This document shows, in pieces, positions 10,671 through 23,660 of a stretch of DNA of 64,000 nucleotides. This DNA comes from Polychytrium aggregatum (Eukaryota; Chytridiomycota; Chytridiomycetes; Polychytriales): positions 62,001-126,000 of the forward strand of contig NW_026516317.1 of assembly GCF_025602895.1 (NCBI RefSeq), written 5' to 3'. The notes beneath the pieces were generated by a model, which was not told the origin of the DNA, made no database searches, and saw only the letters and a list, made by a program, of their open reading frames with translations. The position numbers were made by a program, and so were the translations under genes. Each line of letters opens with the position of its first letter. Within the stretch, counting starts at the first letter, position 1.

Positions 10671-13014
10671 TCCCATGTCCGCACACCCGTTGCTACTTGT
10701 CATATGCAAAACTCCAACCACTCCCATTTCGCTCTCCGTCGGTATCGTTATTGCCACCGTCGGCCTTGTGGTGTTGCCGTCACATCCAGGGCTCGTGTCC
10801 ACCACTCACTTCCCGACTTGCGCTTCGCATCCCACCCCGCACTCGTCCCGATCGGCTTGGTCGCGACCATCAACCGCACTCCCCCAGAACAACCTTGTCC
10901 TGAGCGTCTTGAACGCCATGCCGTCCAAACGCGAGGCCATCCACTTCATCGATCGCTTCTTTGATCCCCCGACCTCCAAGGACTCCAAAAAAACCATCCC
11001 ACAGTACCGTCGTCGTCCTTCCGGCCCGGGTGCTACTTCGGCCATCCACGACCACATCGGCCTCGTCCTGCTCGACTCCAAGCTTTCGGACACACATCTG
11101 GCCACCTTTGCCACCACCTTGAACCACCTGCACCGCCTCGACCTCAAGCCCATCGTCGTTGTCGACGACTGGTGGGCTGGCAACCACGAGGCTGCGGCCA
11201 GGCTGCGGCTGAAGAAATCCAAACTGCAGGAGAAGCTTTCGGACACCTTCCGTGTCGTCGATGCCATCGAAGCTGGCGGCGGCCGTGCTCTAGCGGCTTA
11301 CAACGGCGTCGCAAACCCAAGCTTCTCTGTTGAGGTACGCCGTTGCGGCCTGGTTCGCCTCGCTGTCCCTCTGTTGTGACGTGTATGCTTGTCGGTCTTG
11401 CCTCAGTCGGACGACCTCCTTGGCCGCATCGCCCATCTGTGCCAAGGACTGCTGGCGATCGCTGCCGATCCCCGAGATCACAGCAGTCACCATCGAGTCC
11501 CACAATAGCTGTCAGGTGCCTCCTGTGCAAGCGGCCCCGGTTTCCTCCACCATCAGGACGAGTGCCGTTGATTGCCACATACACCAGCTTCTGTCGTTCC
11601 GACCCAGTGACGCCTTTGCTTCCGTTTCCCACCAGTCTCGGCTCCAGCCAATCGAAACGGCTTTCCGCCTCGGACATATACCCGTCATTGCTGCCTTCTC
11701 GGGATCAGCCGACGGAGGGGCCGACGATGCCAACCAGGCTCAAGTCCCTCCCCACCAGATCCTTATTTCGCTGGCCAACGATCTATCCAACCGACCCACA
11801 CTTGGCGCTCCTGTCAAGCTGATCGTCGTAAACGAGCGCGGCGGCTTGCGCAACGAGCATCACGGCACCCTCGGATTCATCAACATCCAGGAAGAGTTTG
11901 AAGACCTGCAATCCGAATACATTGCCAGGCTCAAGAAGCAGACCGCCCGCCCAGCCTTCACCAAGGAACGCTCCGACAATCTGCGCCATCTGGATCTTCG
12001 CCAGCAGCTCGAGGAGCTGCGAATCGTCCGCAAGGTTCTCGCCGCCCTTCCATCTTCGGCCTCGGCCGTGATCACGTCGGCTGCCTCCAGCGCCGTCCTG
12101 ATATCCAATCTTATCACCGACAAGCCCGCTTCGTCTACGAGCACCAGTCCGCACTCGTTCTTCATCCAGGGCTATGCCCATCCTGCCGCCTCCCTCGTCG
12201 TCCGCCAGAACCGACATTCCCATGGCAAGGTTACTCTCGAAGAAATCTACCATCCGACCGTTCTCCGATCTGGTCTGAGCATCAGCGAGCACTACGACCT
12301 CTCCACTGTCGACATCCCCAAGCTTACCAAATTGCTCGAGGCCTCCTTTGGACGAAAGCTGATCGAGGACGAGTTCTGGGAGCGTATGCGCAACCACCTT
12401 GATTCCGTCATCGTGGCCGGCGACTACGACGGTGCCTCAATTGTGACCCGCGAGTACGACCCGTTGGCCGCCGACTCGCTTAGCCAAGAGCCTGACCAGC
12501 CCCGCAAGGACCCTATTCACTACCTGGACAAGTTCGCAGTCGCCCCCACGAGCCAGGGTATCGGTGTAGCCGATATTCTGTGGAAACGTTTGAAGCGCAA
12601 CTACAAGAACCTGTCCTGGCGCAGTCGGGCCGCCAACCCGGTGAACAAGTGGTGGGTAGAGCGAAAGAGCGCTCGGCTGGACATCACTTTCAACCTGGAC
12701 CCCTGCTCGCCTGCAGCTTCATGCTTGTGCTTAGTTGTTCGAGTTGACCCGTCGCGGCGGCTTGATTTTGCCCTCTCCTCGTCGCCCGCGCATTATTGAA
12801 CAGCGCCCTGCCCCATCGCTCATCGTCAGCCTTCTATATCGTCAGGTACTTTGAGAGATCCGAGGGCAATCTGCGCCTTCCCGGCGATTACTGGATTCTG
12901 TTCTGGTATGGCACCGAAGGCGTTCATCGCATGGCAGCCTACACTCGCGCGGCCCTGGCCATCACGGCCTCGTTCGCCCCCGTCAAGACACAGTCTTCCA
13001 AGTCAAAGGGTTAG
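10671..13014 (+). CDS. Amino-acid N-acetyltransferase (N-acetylglutamate synthase, Arg2-type)
   Basis: First step of mitochondrial arginine biosynthesis: acetyl-CoA plus glutamate to N-acetylglutamate. First exon ends at 11334; second starts at 11407 (SDDLLGRIAHLC); a large exon runs from about 11648 to 12651; the last is 12846..13014. Kinase-like domain: VLNAMPSKREAIHFIDRFF, GLVLLDSKL, LGHIPVIAAF, LIVVNERGGL. GNAT domain at the C-terminus: YLDKFAVAPTSQGIGVADILW, WRSRAANPVNKW joined across the last intron to YFERSEGN, and WILFWYGTEGVHRMA. These are Arg2/NAGS signatures. The reading frame is open back to 10129, so the start is uncertain; 10671 is one candidate Met giving a presequence-like N-terminus. 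The donor of exon 2 is not resolved (before 11505). Arginine feedback is known for the family but not visible here. Confidence 0.83.
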
Positions 13015-13505
13015 ACTCTACAGCCTGATCGGAACGAAATAGGACAGTGTGTCCTTGGGAGCGAACCACATTCTGCCTCCCGCTTCTCTCTTTCTCGGCT
13101 CGTTGGCCGTCTCTGGGCCATATCGTCGACACCCGGCTCCGTCAGCTGCTATCTTTCTTTTCTCCTGGGCGTTGACCCAACATCTGAAATACACTTCCTA
13201 TGAGAAACCGACGGATCTTCCGCACTACCATCACCGTCATCAGTCCATGCTGTTTTCCGCCTTGAGCGGGCTACACAGGATACAGTGTGGCATGTATTCC
13301 ACAGGGAGCAGCCGCGGATGCAAGTACAATGGGCAGCGCTTTCTCCTTGTTCCGGAGCCGCCCTTCGATTTTTTGTATTGCGGAGCGTGCTAGTTGAGAT
13401 ACCCACGGCAAGCCTGGCAGAACAAAAAGCCGTGTTGGCACAATCAATCAGAAGCACCCAAGTCAGCAGCTCACCTCTCAGCTGCACCATTCGCATGACA
13501 AAACA
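13015..13505. other. Spacer between convergent NAGS and SET1 3' ends
   Basis: No independent gene is supported. On the minus strand an alternative last exon of SET1 could begin after the acceptor near 13488 (reads LRGELLTW), see the SET1 entry. Confidence 0.5.
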
Positions 13506-16500
13506 TCACCAACAATAGGGCATGGGTGAGAGAGTGTGGAAGCACAGAACAGCGCCTACCTCAGCCCCGCAGCGGCATGGAATTTTCTCATCCTCGATCG
13601 GGAACTTGTAGTCGTACGTGATTTCCTCGCCCTCCAGGATCGTGCGTCCCGCGTAGATGACAATCTTCTTTTGTCCGTCGACTGTGATGATCTTGGCGTT
13701 GCAGTTGGGCTTTCCAGACCAAACCCCGTTCGGATTGTCGGTTGTGACAACACAATGGACGGAATGAGCGACGACGAGCTGGTGGACTGACCGTGCAATC
13801 CTCGGACGCTGGCTCCTCCCTCCCTCCTCTCTCCAGTCAGACCAGTGCCACGAGCGCCCAGCGACATCGGAAGAGTCTATGCGACTTACATCGCAGCAAT
13901 GATTGATAAACCGTGCCAGATTGCCCTTCTTAGTTGCGTCGATGATGGTGTCGTCGTCGATGCGGAACAGATAGCTGCTGCCGATGCCACTTTTTTCATA
14001 CTGCTGCTCGCGGATATCGGCAATCTGAGAGCACCAAAGTACGAACACGGTTAGGGCAACGGGCTAGAGCCTGTGGCAGCGAGTACGAACCAGCGATGGC
14101 TGTTCCATGCACCCGCATCACTGCAACACACATCACCCCTGCCATCGATCTCGACCGAACCGGTCGCACACACAGTCCGCCGCTCGGCAGAACTTCACGC
14201 ACCTTTTGTCGCACGATCTCGCCAATATACTCAATCACCATCTCGTTGGCCTCGATGCGCTCCATGGCAAAGAGACCCCAGTCGTGGATGGGACTCATGG
14301 CAAACTTGAGGTGCTTCTTGCGCCCCTTGAGCTGGTTGAACTTGAGGGCATCGCTCACATCGCCCACAGCAGTGGGCAAGCTTCGCTTTTGGCTCTCCAG
14401 ACCAATTGCCAATTGCCGATGGTGCATACGGTTGGCGCGGCTGCTGATCTTGGTCAGCGGCATTGCCGCCAGGCTGGCGCCAATGAGGGCCGCGCTACTT
14501 CCGAACGGCAGCTTGTTTTCGGGCTGGGTCGGGTTCCGTGTGCGCAGATATCGCGTCTTGAGCTCCTCCGAGATCTTGTAGTATCCCTCGGTCCTAGCGC
14601 TATCAGTTGTGTTGTGCCAGAGTTCATCATCCGAGTCGGATTCTATGCCTTAGGCACATCAAGTATGGCGGGAGCGATGCAACAGAGTCGTTCCCATGGA
14701 GGGCCGAGCCGTATGGATGGCGATGTGCAGATGCATGAGGCGTGGATTCGGATCAGAAACAGGGTGAAGAATAGCTCGAGGCGTGAAGACGCAAGGAGCG
14801 AGCATATTGGAGGCAACCGTGTCGCCGGTACCATTGACGCTCGAAGCATTTTGCCCGACACCAGTATGTGTGCTGCAAATAACGGCATGTGCTCGCACCC
14901 ACCTTCACTGCCCAAGGCCCGCGCCTTTGCCTTGATCCGTTCTTTGGACCTGATGCGCTGCTTCTGCACCTCCTTATCGATTGCGAGTTTCAGGAACATT
15001 TGCTCTTCCTCGGTCTCGGCCAGATCAGCCAGAATGACTGTGCTGTAGTCTTGCTCCTGTTCTTCGTCCTCTTCCTCGGCACCGTGGAACCCCTCCACGG
15101 CGGCGCCTGAGCTATCGATTTCCTGGTGGCTTTCGTACTGAGTCTTCCACACAAGCGGCTTGGTCAACTCCTGCATCAAATCCTCGGTATCGCTATCGAG
15201 TTGTACGGGAACACGAATGGATGTCGAGGTCAAGGACACGGGAGCCCGCGCTGCTGACGCAGGTTTCTCAACAGGCGGTGGCCGCTCGCGACGCCGAGCC
15301 TTCTTCTTGGACGATGACTTGCTCTCAGAGTCTCGCTGTCGCTTAGACCCGCGCGCCCTGGGTGACATGGGCGACTGCAGCCCATCCGCGGTCATGGTGT
15401 CTGTCTGGCTCAGAGCCTCATCCACCTCGCCGTGTCTGAGGAGGTCTCTCTGCACCTCGGTCTTGGCCGCGTCAGTGGGCTTATCTGTCGTCGAGACGGG
15501 CGCGCTATGATCGTCTTGGACAGCTGCCTTCTCGGGCGATACCGACATCCGATGTACGTTTGTGGAAGTGTCGCGCCGATCCCTGCTTTTGCTGCGAGAC
15601 CAGCTGTGTTCAGGGCTCGAGTTGTGTGAGTCATCGGTGCTGCGGGCACGGCTATCACGGCCACGGCTTGGGTGTCGGCTCCTGCTGCTACTCCTGCCTT
15701 TGCTTCGACTTCGACTTTTGCTTCGGTTTCGGTTTCGGTTTCTGCTTATGCTCCTGCTTTGGCTCGGAGTGCGGCTCGCGCTCGAGCTACGACGGCTTCT
15801 TACAGCCGCCGAACTGTGTTGACGCTGATGGGACGATGGTGACTTTGAGCGATTTTGTCGTGGGTTTTCGCTATCGTATCGCCTTCGCCCAGAACTCTGC
15901 CGGCGACGATCGCGACTATAGCTGTCGCTGCGACTCCGAGAGCGACGGTATCTGCGATGGCGATCCCGACTCGATCCCGAACTCTGCCTGCTTGAGCTTC
16001 GATTCGAGCTCCGACCACGACCACGGCCACGGCTTTGACTGCTACTTCGGCCTGTGCTTTGACTCCGACTGCGGCCACGAGTACGACTGAGGGAGCGACT
16101 GTGGCTGTGGCGGCGACGATGACCGCGACTAGAGCTGCGGCTTCGATGGTGACCGTGTCTCTTCTGTCGATTTGAGCTCAAGCTGCGTCCAGAGCGGGAG
16201 CTACTGCGACTCGAAATGCTCCGACGCCGAGGTCGACTTCTGCTTCTGCTGCGGCTATCGGACGGCGAGCGCTTAGATCGGCCACGCTCGTCTTCGCTGT
16301 CGCTCGAGGAGTAAATCAGCTCGGCTCGGATACGCTGGGCCTTCTTCGAGCGAATCAGGTTCTTGATATCTTTGGGCGACTTGTTCTTGTCCTTTGGGCC
16401 GGTCATCTTGGCTCTGGCGGTCTTTTCGGACGACTCGGGCGATTCACCGGCAGTGTCAAGCGCGCCTTGGTGGGGCCCAGACTTATAGGCCGCCGAGTCT

Positions 16501-19500
16501 TTTTGAGCATCAAGCCCTCGCTCCCGCATCAGAGTCAGGTTCTTCTTGAAAGAGGGCAGAGAGAGCATACGCTTCGTTGGTGAGATCTCGCCCTTCACAA
16601 TATCAAATATTGTCGACGATGTCATGTAGGACATTGTCGAGGACGATAAAGTGGTATCGTGCTGCGCTTCGTCGCTCTTGACCGCCAGGCCATCGGTGTC
16701 GACGGCACCGCCGCGAATTTTGGGCTCCAAGACGCCGTCCAGCCTTGTACCCGAGTCGGCTCGCTTCATCTCCAGCGTCGACTTGGCCAGCTGCGAAGCC
16801 TCCCACTCACTCAAGAATTCGGATATCACCGGCGCCAACACGCGGTTGGTGAGGTCCTGCTTGAACTTTTGGCCGAGCTCCTTGGTAAGCAGACCGACAG
16901 TCTTCTGGATGATCAGCGCTTCATCAGCCGAGAGCTTTCCCGACCCAAGGGTATCAGACACTTCGGGCTCGGACGGATGGTGGATGGCATCTGGCGTGGG
17001 CGGGGACCAGCGCTGAGGCGCAGAACCAACTTGGCTATCGCCCGGAGGAGGCGGCTCTCGGCCATCGCGCTCCAGTCGGGATCCGCGGGCGTCCCAGTCT
17101 TTATCCCAGTCCCGATCTCGGTCGCGGTGGTGGTCTCGATCCAGATCTCGGCTCCGGTCCCAGTCGCGACCTCGATCTCGTCCACGATAGGGAGGCTGGG
17201 TTTCTCGACGAAAGTCACGATACTCGGCATCGTAGCTGCTATGGCGATCATGCGAGTGGTCCACGGATCTTTGGCGGTCACGGAATGACGGCCCACGGCC
17301 CCAGTCACGATCGGCGGCGTCTCTTGCCCATGTCGTGTCTTTGTCATAGGCGCCGATTCCCGGGACGTAAGCCTCGCGTGACTTGTCGAGGTAGGGAGAG
17401 TAAGGCGAGGCCACGCTTCCCCGACCGGCCGGCCGGCCAGCAGCATGCTCCTTGGCAGGAACATAGCTATCGCCGCCGAGGGACCGCCTGGCTGCAGCAT
17501 CTCGCTCCGGGGTATAGCTGTCCCATCCCCGAGGCTCAGCTGCCTTGACGGTAAAGTCCAGCAAAGGTCGGTCTCGAGAAGAATAGCGATCACGGCCGAG
17601 TGGCATGTCAGTCAGCAACGGACCAGCTTTGGGTGTGCTGTAGGCGTCCGGAGGGATGGGGCCGTCGCTCCAGGATTTCTCGATCCGGATCTGGTTCTTG
17701 GGAATGCCGGTGTCCGGTTGGGCGGAAGGCGAGTCGCTTGAATAAGGTAGACGAGGAGGCACGCTCCCGAGATTGCTCGGCTTGGGCTTGGGTCCATGTG
17801 AGAAGGCGGATTCAAGGAACGGCGGGGGTGGTGTTCTTGGGGGTGGAGCCAGCGGCGGGGGAGGTGCGCCGGGGCCCAGGGAATCGGGAAACGGTGCAGG
17901 TCGCCGAGGAAGATGGCTCGCAAATGAATCAGGCCGTGGCGGATAGCTCATAGGCGTAGAACTACCACCAAAGTACGGGGACCCTGACCCTGGTACTGGT
18001 CGTTTGGTATCGAAGGGCGGCGCATGGCTGACAGGAGGCCGTCCGTAAAGTGGTGAATGTCCAGGCGCAACGCTCAGCTGCGGTTTTGGTGGGAGCGACA
18101 GATCTGGCGTGCGAGGGAGTGACTTGGACGCCTCCTTGAGTTTCTTGTCTTTGTCCACGGCCATGTTGATTATGGCGAGGTGCATATCCATGGCCAGCGA
18201 GAAACCCCAACAACGGATCGGCAGCAATACAGGTCGTCAATGATCGTCATCGAGCCATCGTGGACCAAACTAAGGCAGCCCCTATCGCTCGAGAGCCGAT
18301 ACAGGCCGACATCCTCTCCGCCGCCGCCCTCTTCGATGACCCGGACTGCTCTTTCACCAGTTCATTTTGTTGCACACTCTCATAACACTCTACCGTCGTA
18401 ATCGTATTCAACGCGGATGACGTTGCCTTCGAGAATATATCCATGCATGTCCAACACCGCCTTGCGTGCCGAGCTGGCCGACTCGTGCGGCGCGCTGCTG
18501 CTTCCAAAGTAGACCGAGCCAAAGCCATAGTTGACCTGCGGACGGGTGGATTTCATTGGCAGCTTGATTCGCTCGATCGGTCCGCATGTTGCAAACAGCT
18601 CCCGGAGTTGAGTCTCGTTTGCAGATGTCGGTAGATCGGACATGAAAACCGAGGTCGGCATGGCTTTGATGACGCTTTGCTCATCGAACTGGAAATGCAC
18701 CCAGCCCGAGAGCACGGGATTCGCATCGTTAGAGAGAACGTCGGTGTCCGATGCGATTCCCACAGGCATCATGTTTATGAGAGCCTCGGTCTTTCGCGAT
18801 CCAGGCGGCCTCGATGGGGCTGCGTAGCCTTACCTCCATGTTCAAGATCTCGAACGATCCCACGACTCTCTTTTTGCCACGACCAGAGAGTCGATACGCT
18901 GCATTGGCGGTCCTTGGGTCCTTGGGAGGGGTACTCTGCGAGAGCGATGGTGCAGCGGGAAGGGTCAGACTTGCGGCAGATCCGGCGATCGCATCACAGA
19001 CCCGGCGATCGCATTGCAAAACCTGTCCGAGAAATGGCGCAACTGAGCCTAATTGGCAATCCATATCGGTGCAGAGAGCGCCGGCCGATCTCGAGTTCGA
19101 GTTGGAGCCAAGCACAAGCCAAGGACCAAGTCAAGTGCACGCCAAGGCAATGGCACTGCAGCACCAGGACGGACGCTGTCCTATGAGGCTGGCCATCGCA
19201 CTTGTGGACCAGCGACCTGCGTGCCATGCACGGTAAGAAGCCAACTGCAGAGAAAAGCAGGAAAAAAGCAATATCGACGACGGACAATCTCGCCAGAGTA
19301 TCGGTAGCTTGGATCGCGAGAGCCTTTCTGCCGATCCGGATCCAGCGCCGGGTCGTAGAGGATCTTGTAGCTTTTGCGACTCGGATGGCTGTCAGGCGGC
19401 GGAGGCGCCCGAGCCTCCGCATAAACGCCTGGATAGGTAAGGCCAGAGACCGATTCGGTTTGTGGCTCGTCCGCTGTTTTGATGGAGCTTGGCTTGGGCA

Positions 19501-19714
19501 GAGCAGGAGCGAGGGCCGAACCGCTGCCGAGCTGGGATGGAAGCGAGTTGACTCGAAAGTATTTGGGAGTCGGCGGAGGCGGGGCTACGTCATGTCCTCC
19601 TATCTCGGCTGAGACGGGCCGTTCAGGGAATCGCCAAGATTCGGAGGAAGCCGCATCGTAGTATGGCTGGTGCGATCCGGGCACCGGAGGGTTGATGGGT
19701 CTTGAGTTGTGCAT
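13506..19714 (-). CDS. SET1: Histone H3-K4 methyltransferase Set1 (COMPASS), RRM + RS-rich + SET
   Basis: Exons (minus strand) 19714..19286, 18935..18834, 18688..18394, 18148..14903, 14642..14203, 14024..13890 and 13709..13506 sum to 4851 nt, 1616 residues. Order: Pro-rich N-terminus with [15 protein letters not shown] and the conserved [16 protein letters not shown] lead-in; an RRM (about 180-275: [18 protein letters not shown]); a long disordered part with RD/RE repeats and an SR/RS-rich stretch (about 890-1140); an n-SET-like acidic region; RTEGYYKIS; then [78 protein letters not shown] and post-SET start IPCRCGAE. Methylates H3K4 in the nucleus. The last Cys of post-SET is missing in both readings I considered: read-through to 13506, or a splice at GCTGAG to LRGEL near 13488. 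Start Met is the first in a plausible position. Confidence 0.92.
15560..16320 (-). repeat. RS/SR-dipeptide-rich coding region inside SET1
   Basis: About 250 codons dominated by Ser-Arg alternation ([11 protein letters not shown]-type), encoded by varied codons rather than one pure DNA repeat, so it looks maintained at protein level. Confidence 0.85.
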
Positions 19715-20955
19715 GGTACGTCTTGGCCGAGGAGCCGATCGGGCAGCGGCTGGTTGAGACCAGATCCAAGAAGCGTCAGCGCCTTTGCAGAACCGAAGCA
19801 GGCGGTGATATGGCCGACAAGCGGCAACAGACCGGATCCGCAGATGGCAGAGCACCGCCAAAGATCCAGTGATCCAGGGGGCTCGCTCAGGCCTGCGACT
19901 ATCAGTCAAGCTAACCTGGATGCGGATGCTGACGCTTGCCGGGCTGCGAGGCAGAGCAAATCCTGATGCGGCAGCGCTATCACAAGACGCAGAGCCGCAG
20001 AGCTCGATGGCGGCGGATGGAGGAGAGGGCTCGGAGTCGGCCTTTGCGCTGCAGTTCACGGAGGATGCCCTCTCCTGGCGAGCTCCTTTCGGGCACTGGA
20101 GACGGTCTCGATGGGGGGCCAAGAACATTGGTCTCTGATTTGCCTTTCTTGTGCGGATGTTGCGCCAGACAGAACACAGCCCCGGCAGACGCATGGCGGA
20201 TGCCCCCTTCGCTCGAGCAGCACTCATGGATGCTGCAGCGCTATCGGCAGGGACAGAGCACCGTTGGTCTTGCGGCTCGTGGAGATGGTTGGCACTGAGC
20301 ACTTGTTGCTGCGAATCCAGACTGCCACGGCACTTCAGTGGGGATCGACAGCCGATCTCCCCATGCGACCAGATCGACATCCAGATGACCAGATCGGCAT
20401 TCAAATGACCAGATCGGCCGGCGATCGCTCGGCCCTGCCCTATTGAGACATCTGCCCACGCACCAATCCAGACATATGTGCTGGAGAGGGCCAAACCGTG
20501 ACTGATGGCCGAGATCGCTCTCGACGAGTGGATGCCAGCTCCCTCAATCAGGTCCGCGAGCAATCCACACAGCTAAACTGAATCTGCTGCCGGCGATATT
20601 CAGTGATCAGGATGATATTCGTGGACTGCGCGGCATGACAACAACAGCAAGATTTGTGGCTGGAGAGGGCGACTGGGGCTGAACCAGCTACATCATTCGA
20701 TTCGATCACCGGTGGCATATGTGTCGGTGGCCCATCGTGGGTCCAAAGACAGTGACGTCGAGCTCATTTTATGCGAGCGATGGACAGCAGAGGTCCAGAC
20801 CCCAGATGCGAACGGGTCCAGCTATAAAGCCAAGTACTCTGGCCCAACCGGCATTGACCATGCATCCTCGCTTGCCATCCTGTCAAGGTCAGCAGCACGG
20901 CCCCCCCCCCTTCGCATCTTGCCCAATCCCAAGCGAATACTTGCTGTAGTCCAAG
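19715..20955. other. Spacer between divergent SET1 and membrane-protein genes
   Basis: Long frames exist but are low-quality and show no recognisable domain. A 20-bp unit GACCAGATCGRCATYCARAT occurs twice and partly a third time at about 20377-20427. A run of nine or ten C lies near 20900, just before the downstream gene start. Confidence 0.5.
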
Positions 20956-23338
20956 ATGCCAAAGGCAGCGATCCTCAAGCGCTTCCCGCTGCGATTCGAG
21001 AAACGGCAAGTAAGTCACAGATCAGCGTCGCGAGCAATCGGGGACTCCCACCACCATCTGGCGCTTGACCCGCCACGATGCTATCCGTCATCAGGATTCG
21101 GCGGTGCCCGTCTTGCGTTAGCACAGCGATTGTCGTCCAGCAATGCTCACTCTCGCAACCCGAGCGGAACTGACACATCGTTCTCTCCTCAGCTCGAGCT
21201 CGAGTGGAGCAAGTTTACAAGCGTTGCCTCGCGCCGATACGACATCAATGTTGCTTTCTGCTTCATCTACTTGGTCGCCGTGTTCTTGAACTGGGGTACT
21301 ACCCCGACTGTCAACTTTGGAGGCAAGTTGCTACATTTGGTTACACGACAGGACTACTTGATCCTGGCCGCTGTTTCCACCGTGAGCACAGAGCTGCCTT
21401 GGTTCTTTGGATGGGCTGTCGCGCTTATGGTGGGTGGATCCTCGGCTTTGGCGGCTCAATGTTGTTGTGGCCTTGGCGACATATGGCTGATCCGATTTCC
21501 GACCGATTTCTCGGCACGCAGATATCCCAGGACTCGTGCCTGTCCTCTTGCAGCTTGTCGTCACAAAAACCCTTCCGCGGGCCAAAAAATACCACTTTTA
21601 CTTTGACACCGCGATCCTCCTTGGGGTTCTCGCAACCGTTACTCTGAATGTCGACGGCCACACACCTCAGTTCCAGGGACTCACAATCACAGCCGTCCAG
21701 ACCGCCTTGCTCTATGGCCTGACTGCTGGCTTCCAGATTAGAAGCGCCGCCGAGCACTATTCGGCCGTTGTGATCTTCATCATCAGCTCTGGCATTGTTT
21801 GGGGAGTCCTTTATCCGCAGTTCTTCTTGGGAATGGGTGGCTTTCGGGCACTGCTCCTGGTCATCAAAGTAGTCTTGACTGGGCTTGTGGCCGCCTATGC
21901 ACAGGTACGCAGCGATTGTTGATGGGCCGACACACCGAAGCAGTATCGACGCCCTGGAGTGAGTCGTAGGGCTCGATCAACCACTGCTGTATTCGTGGTT
22001 CTTGGCCATCACCCACCAACCCATTGCCTTCGAGACGTGCCATTTACCCAAGCGAATGCACGCCGACTCGGCTTTGATGCGCTATATCTCCTTCTCCCCC
22101 AGGATCTGGTCCTGCGCGAAGCCTTTTTGGTTGCCCGCCGAATCCAGCAGCACCAGGAGCTTCCGCGCGCAAACCGCAGTATCAACAGCGAGCTGGCATT
22201 CTACTTCTCCGAGATCAATTTTGAAACCGGCAAGTATATTTTTCCGATCGAGAAGCACATCAAGGTCGTGACAATGACCCGGCTCGAGAAGCTCAAACGC
22301 TTCTGGCGCCAATGGATCTACATCCGCTTTGTCGACAATGAGCTGGAGCAGGCCTACCTCGGGTGAGTCACCGGCCAATGTCGAGCAGCCGCTCTCTGGT
22401 TACTGCGCTATTACAACGTGGCTATTGTCCGGTCTGATGTGGATGTCGCAATGCTCATTCCGAGTGCCTCTATCCTATCCTGACACACGCCTTTGTCGAT
22501 CAAACTTTGTGATGCCCGCAACGCTGCTTGTGTCGCTCCCATGTCATGTCCGCTGCAACGACCTCATGATTCAAGGGACTATCGAGCATATTCGATCCAC
22601 CTCCATGTGCTGACGCTCATGATGAACGTAGGCGGTGCCTGTCTAACGTTCCTGTTCGAGGGCAACGATCCCTACGGACTCGCCCAGGCCGGGGTCGTTA
22701 GCACATCCACCTTGCGGCTCATCTTTGGCATCAAGATGGCGTATTTCCCTGTGATGCTGTTGATCCCGACCCTGGCGCTGATTTCCAAGCGTATCCGAGG
22801 ATCGCCAGCGGCCTGCCAGAAGGTGATCTTGATTGCCTCGATCGGCAACATCGTGGGCTGGTTGGCCGCATATCTGTCCCTGGGCTCGCTGAAAGTCACC
22901 GACCCGCTGGCGTTCCATCGTGCCCTTGCTGGGTTCACAGCGGCCATATTTTCGGCCGGGGTGCAATCGGGACTGCTCTCGTACCTCTTGCTCCCGCTGC
23001 TGGTCGTGGTGATGCTGGCCCACCTGGCGCTGATCTTCCTGTTCAAGATGCCCTTCAAGCAGTACTCGCTCACGGCGCTGCTGGAGGTTTGCCTGACTGC
23101 GGCTGGAGTCTGCCTTGTCAACGAGTTTGAGTTCCGGAAGCTGTTCCTGCTCCGAAAGTGGGCCGAGGACTTTGTCGATGTCGAGAAGATCAAGTTTGTA
23201 TCCAAGACTATCGAGCTCCCCAAGTCGCTGAGCCGCGCGAACGTCACACTCCATGGAACTCTCCGGACGACGGACTACATGCCGGAGGAGGATGGGCAGA
23301 AGGCTCCAGAAACCCCCGCGCAGGGGATGGAGGCTTGA
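20956..23338 (+). CDS. Uncharacterised multipass membrane protein
   Basis: Exons 20956..21009, 21193..21433, 21531..21904, 22103..22362 and 22576..23338 keep one frame and give 563 residues. I do not recognise the family. Visible: a basic N-terminus (MPKAAILKRFPLRFEKR); about five hydrophobic segments in the first 210 residues (for example NVAFCFIYLVAVFLNW, AVVIFIISSGIVWGVLY, ALLLVIKVVLTGLVAAYA); a soluble stretch of about 90 residues (REAFLVARRIQQHQEL through FWRQWIYIRFVDNELEQAYLG); then about six more hydrophobic segments and a charged, cytosolic-looking C-tail. The two-bundle layout joined by a helical linker resembles transporters or sensors, but that is only topology. Remnant 2 of the Fanzor family starts about 90 bp after the stop. 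Confidence 0.7.
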
Positions 23339-23425
23339 AACAATCCCAAGCTCCGAATCGGCACGGGCTGGTGCTGACGGTGGTCGTAGTGGCAGCAGCG
23401 GCGCAGTGGTGATAGACGCAGGGAC

Positions 23426-23660
23426 GATGCATTTTGAACGGGACATCTCTCGTTTCCACCGGGCGGCATTGTCGTTGATGGCCTCCGTCCAACAGACCAT
23501 TTGCAATGAAACGGATCGCCTCGGGAGCCTCCGAGTGACGACATCGAGTCTGTCTCTGGTCTCCACAATCGCCGTGCACACAGCGATCATGTTGCGCCGG
23601 ATTGACGCCGCAATTGCCCGCTGAACGACAGCAGCCGGGATTGTAGCATCGCAGCGCAGC
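23426..23660 (-). mobile_element. Fanzor transposon remnant 2, with 3' terminal inverted repeat
   Basis: Minus-strand relic. In element orientation it begins within the RuvC-III end of a Fanzor gene (reads like IRRNMIAVCTAIVE...VVTRRLPR, cf. DVNAARNMITVCRSIVE...VFTRRLPK in the intact copies), continues through the post-stop region with the same hairpin position (ATGGTCT and AGGCCAT stem; plus strand 23478-23500), then a GGAAACG block and a degraded terminal repeat, GAACGGGACA on the plus strand near 23435-23447. The catalytic Asp codon region is mutated, so it is dead. Confidence 0.8.

Noticed and set aside
20363-20427. Possible CRISPR-like array (20-bp unit)
   Set aside because: The units are directly adjacent with no spacers and there are at most three; ordinary tandem duplication in a eukaryotic spacer.
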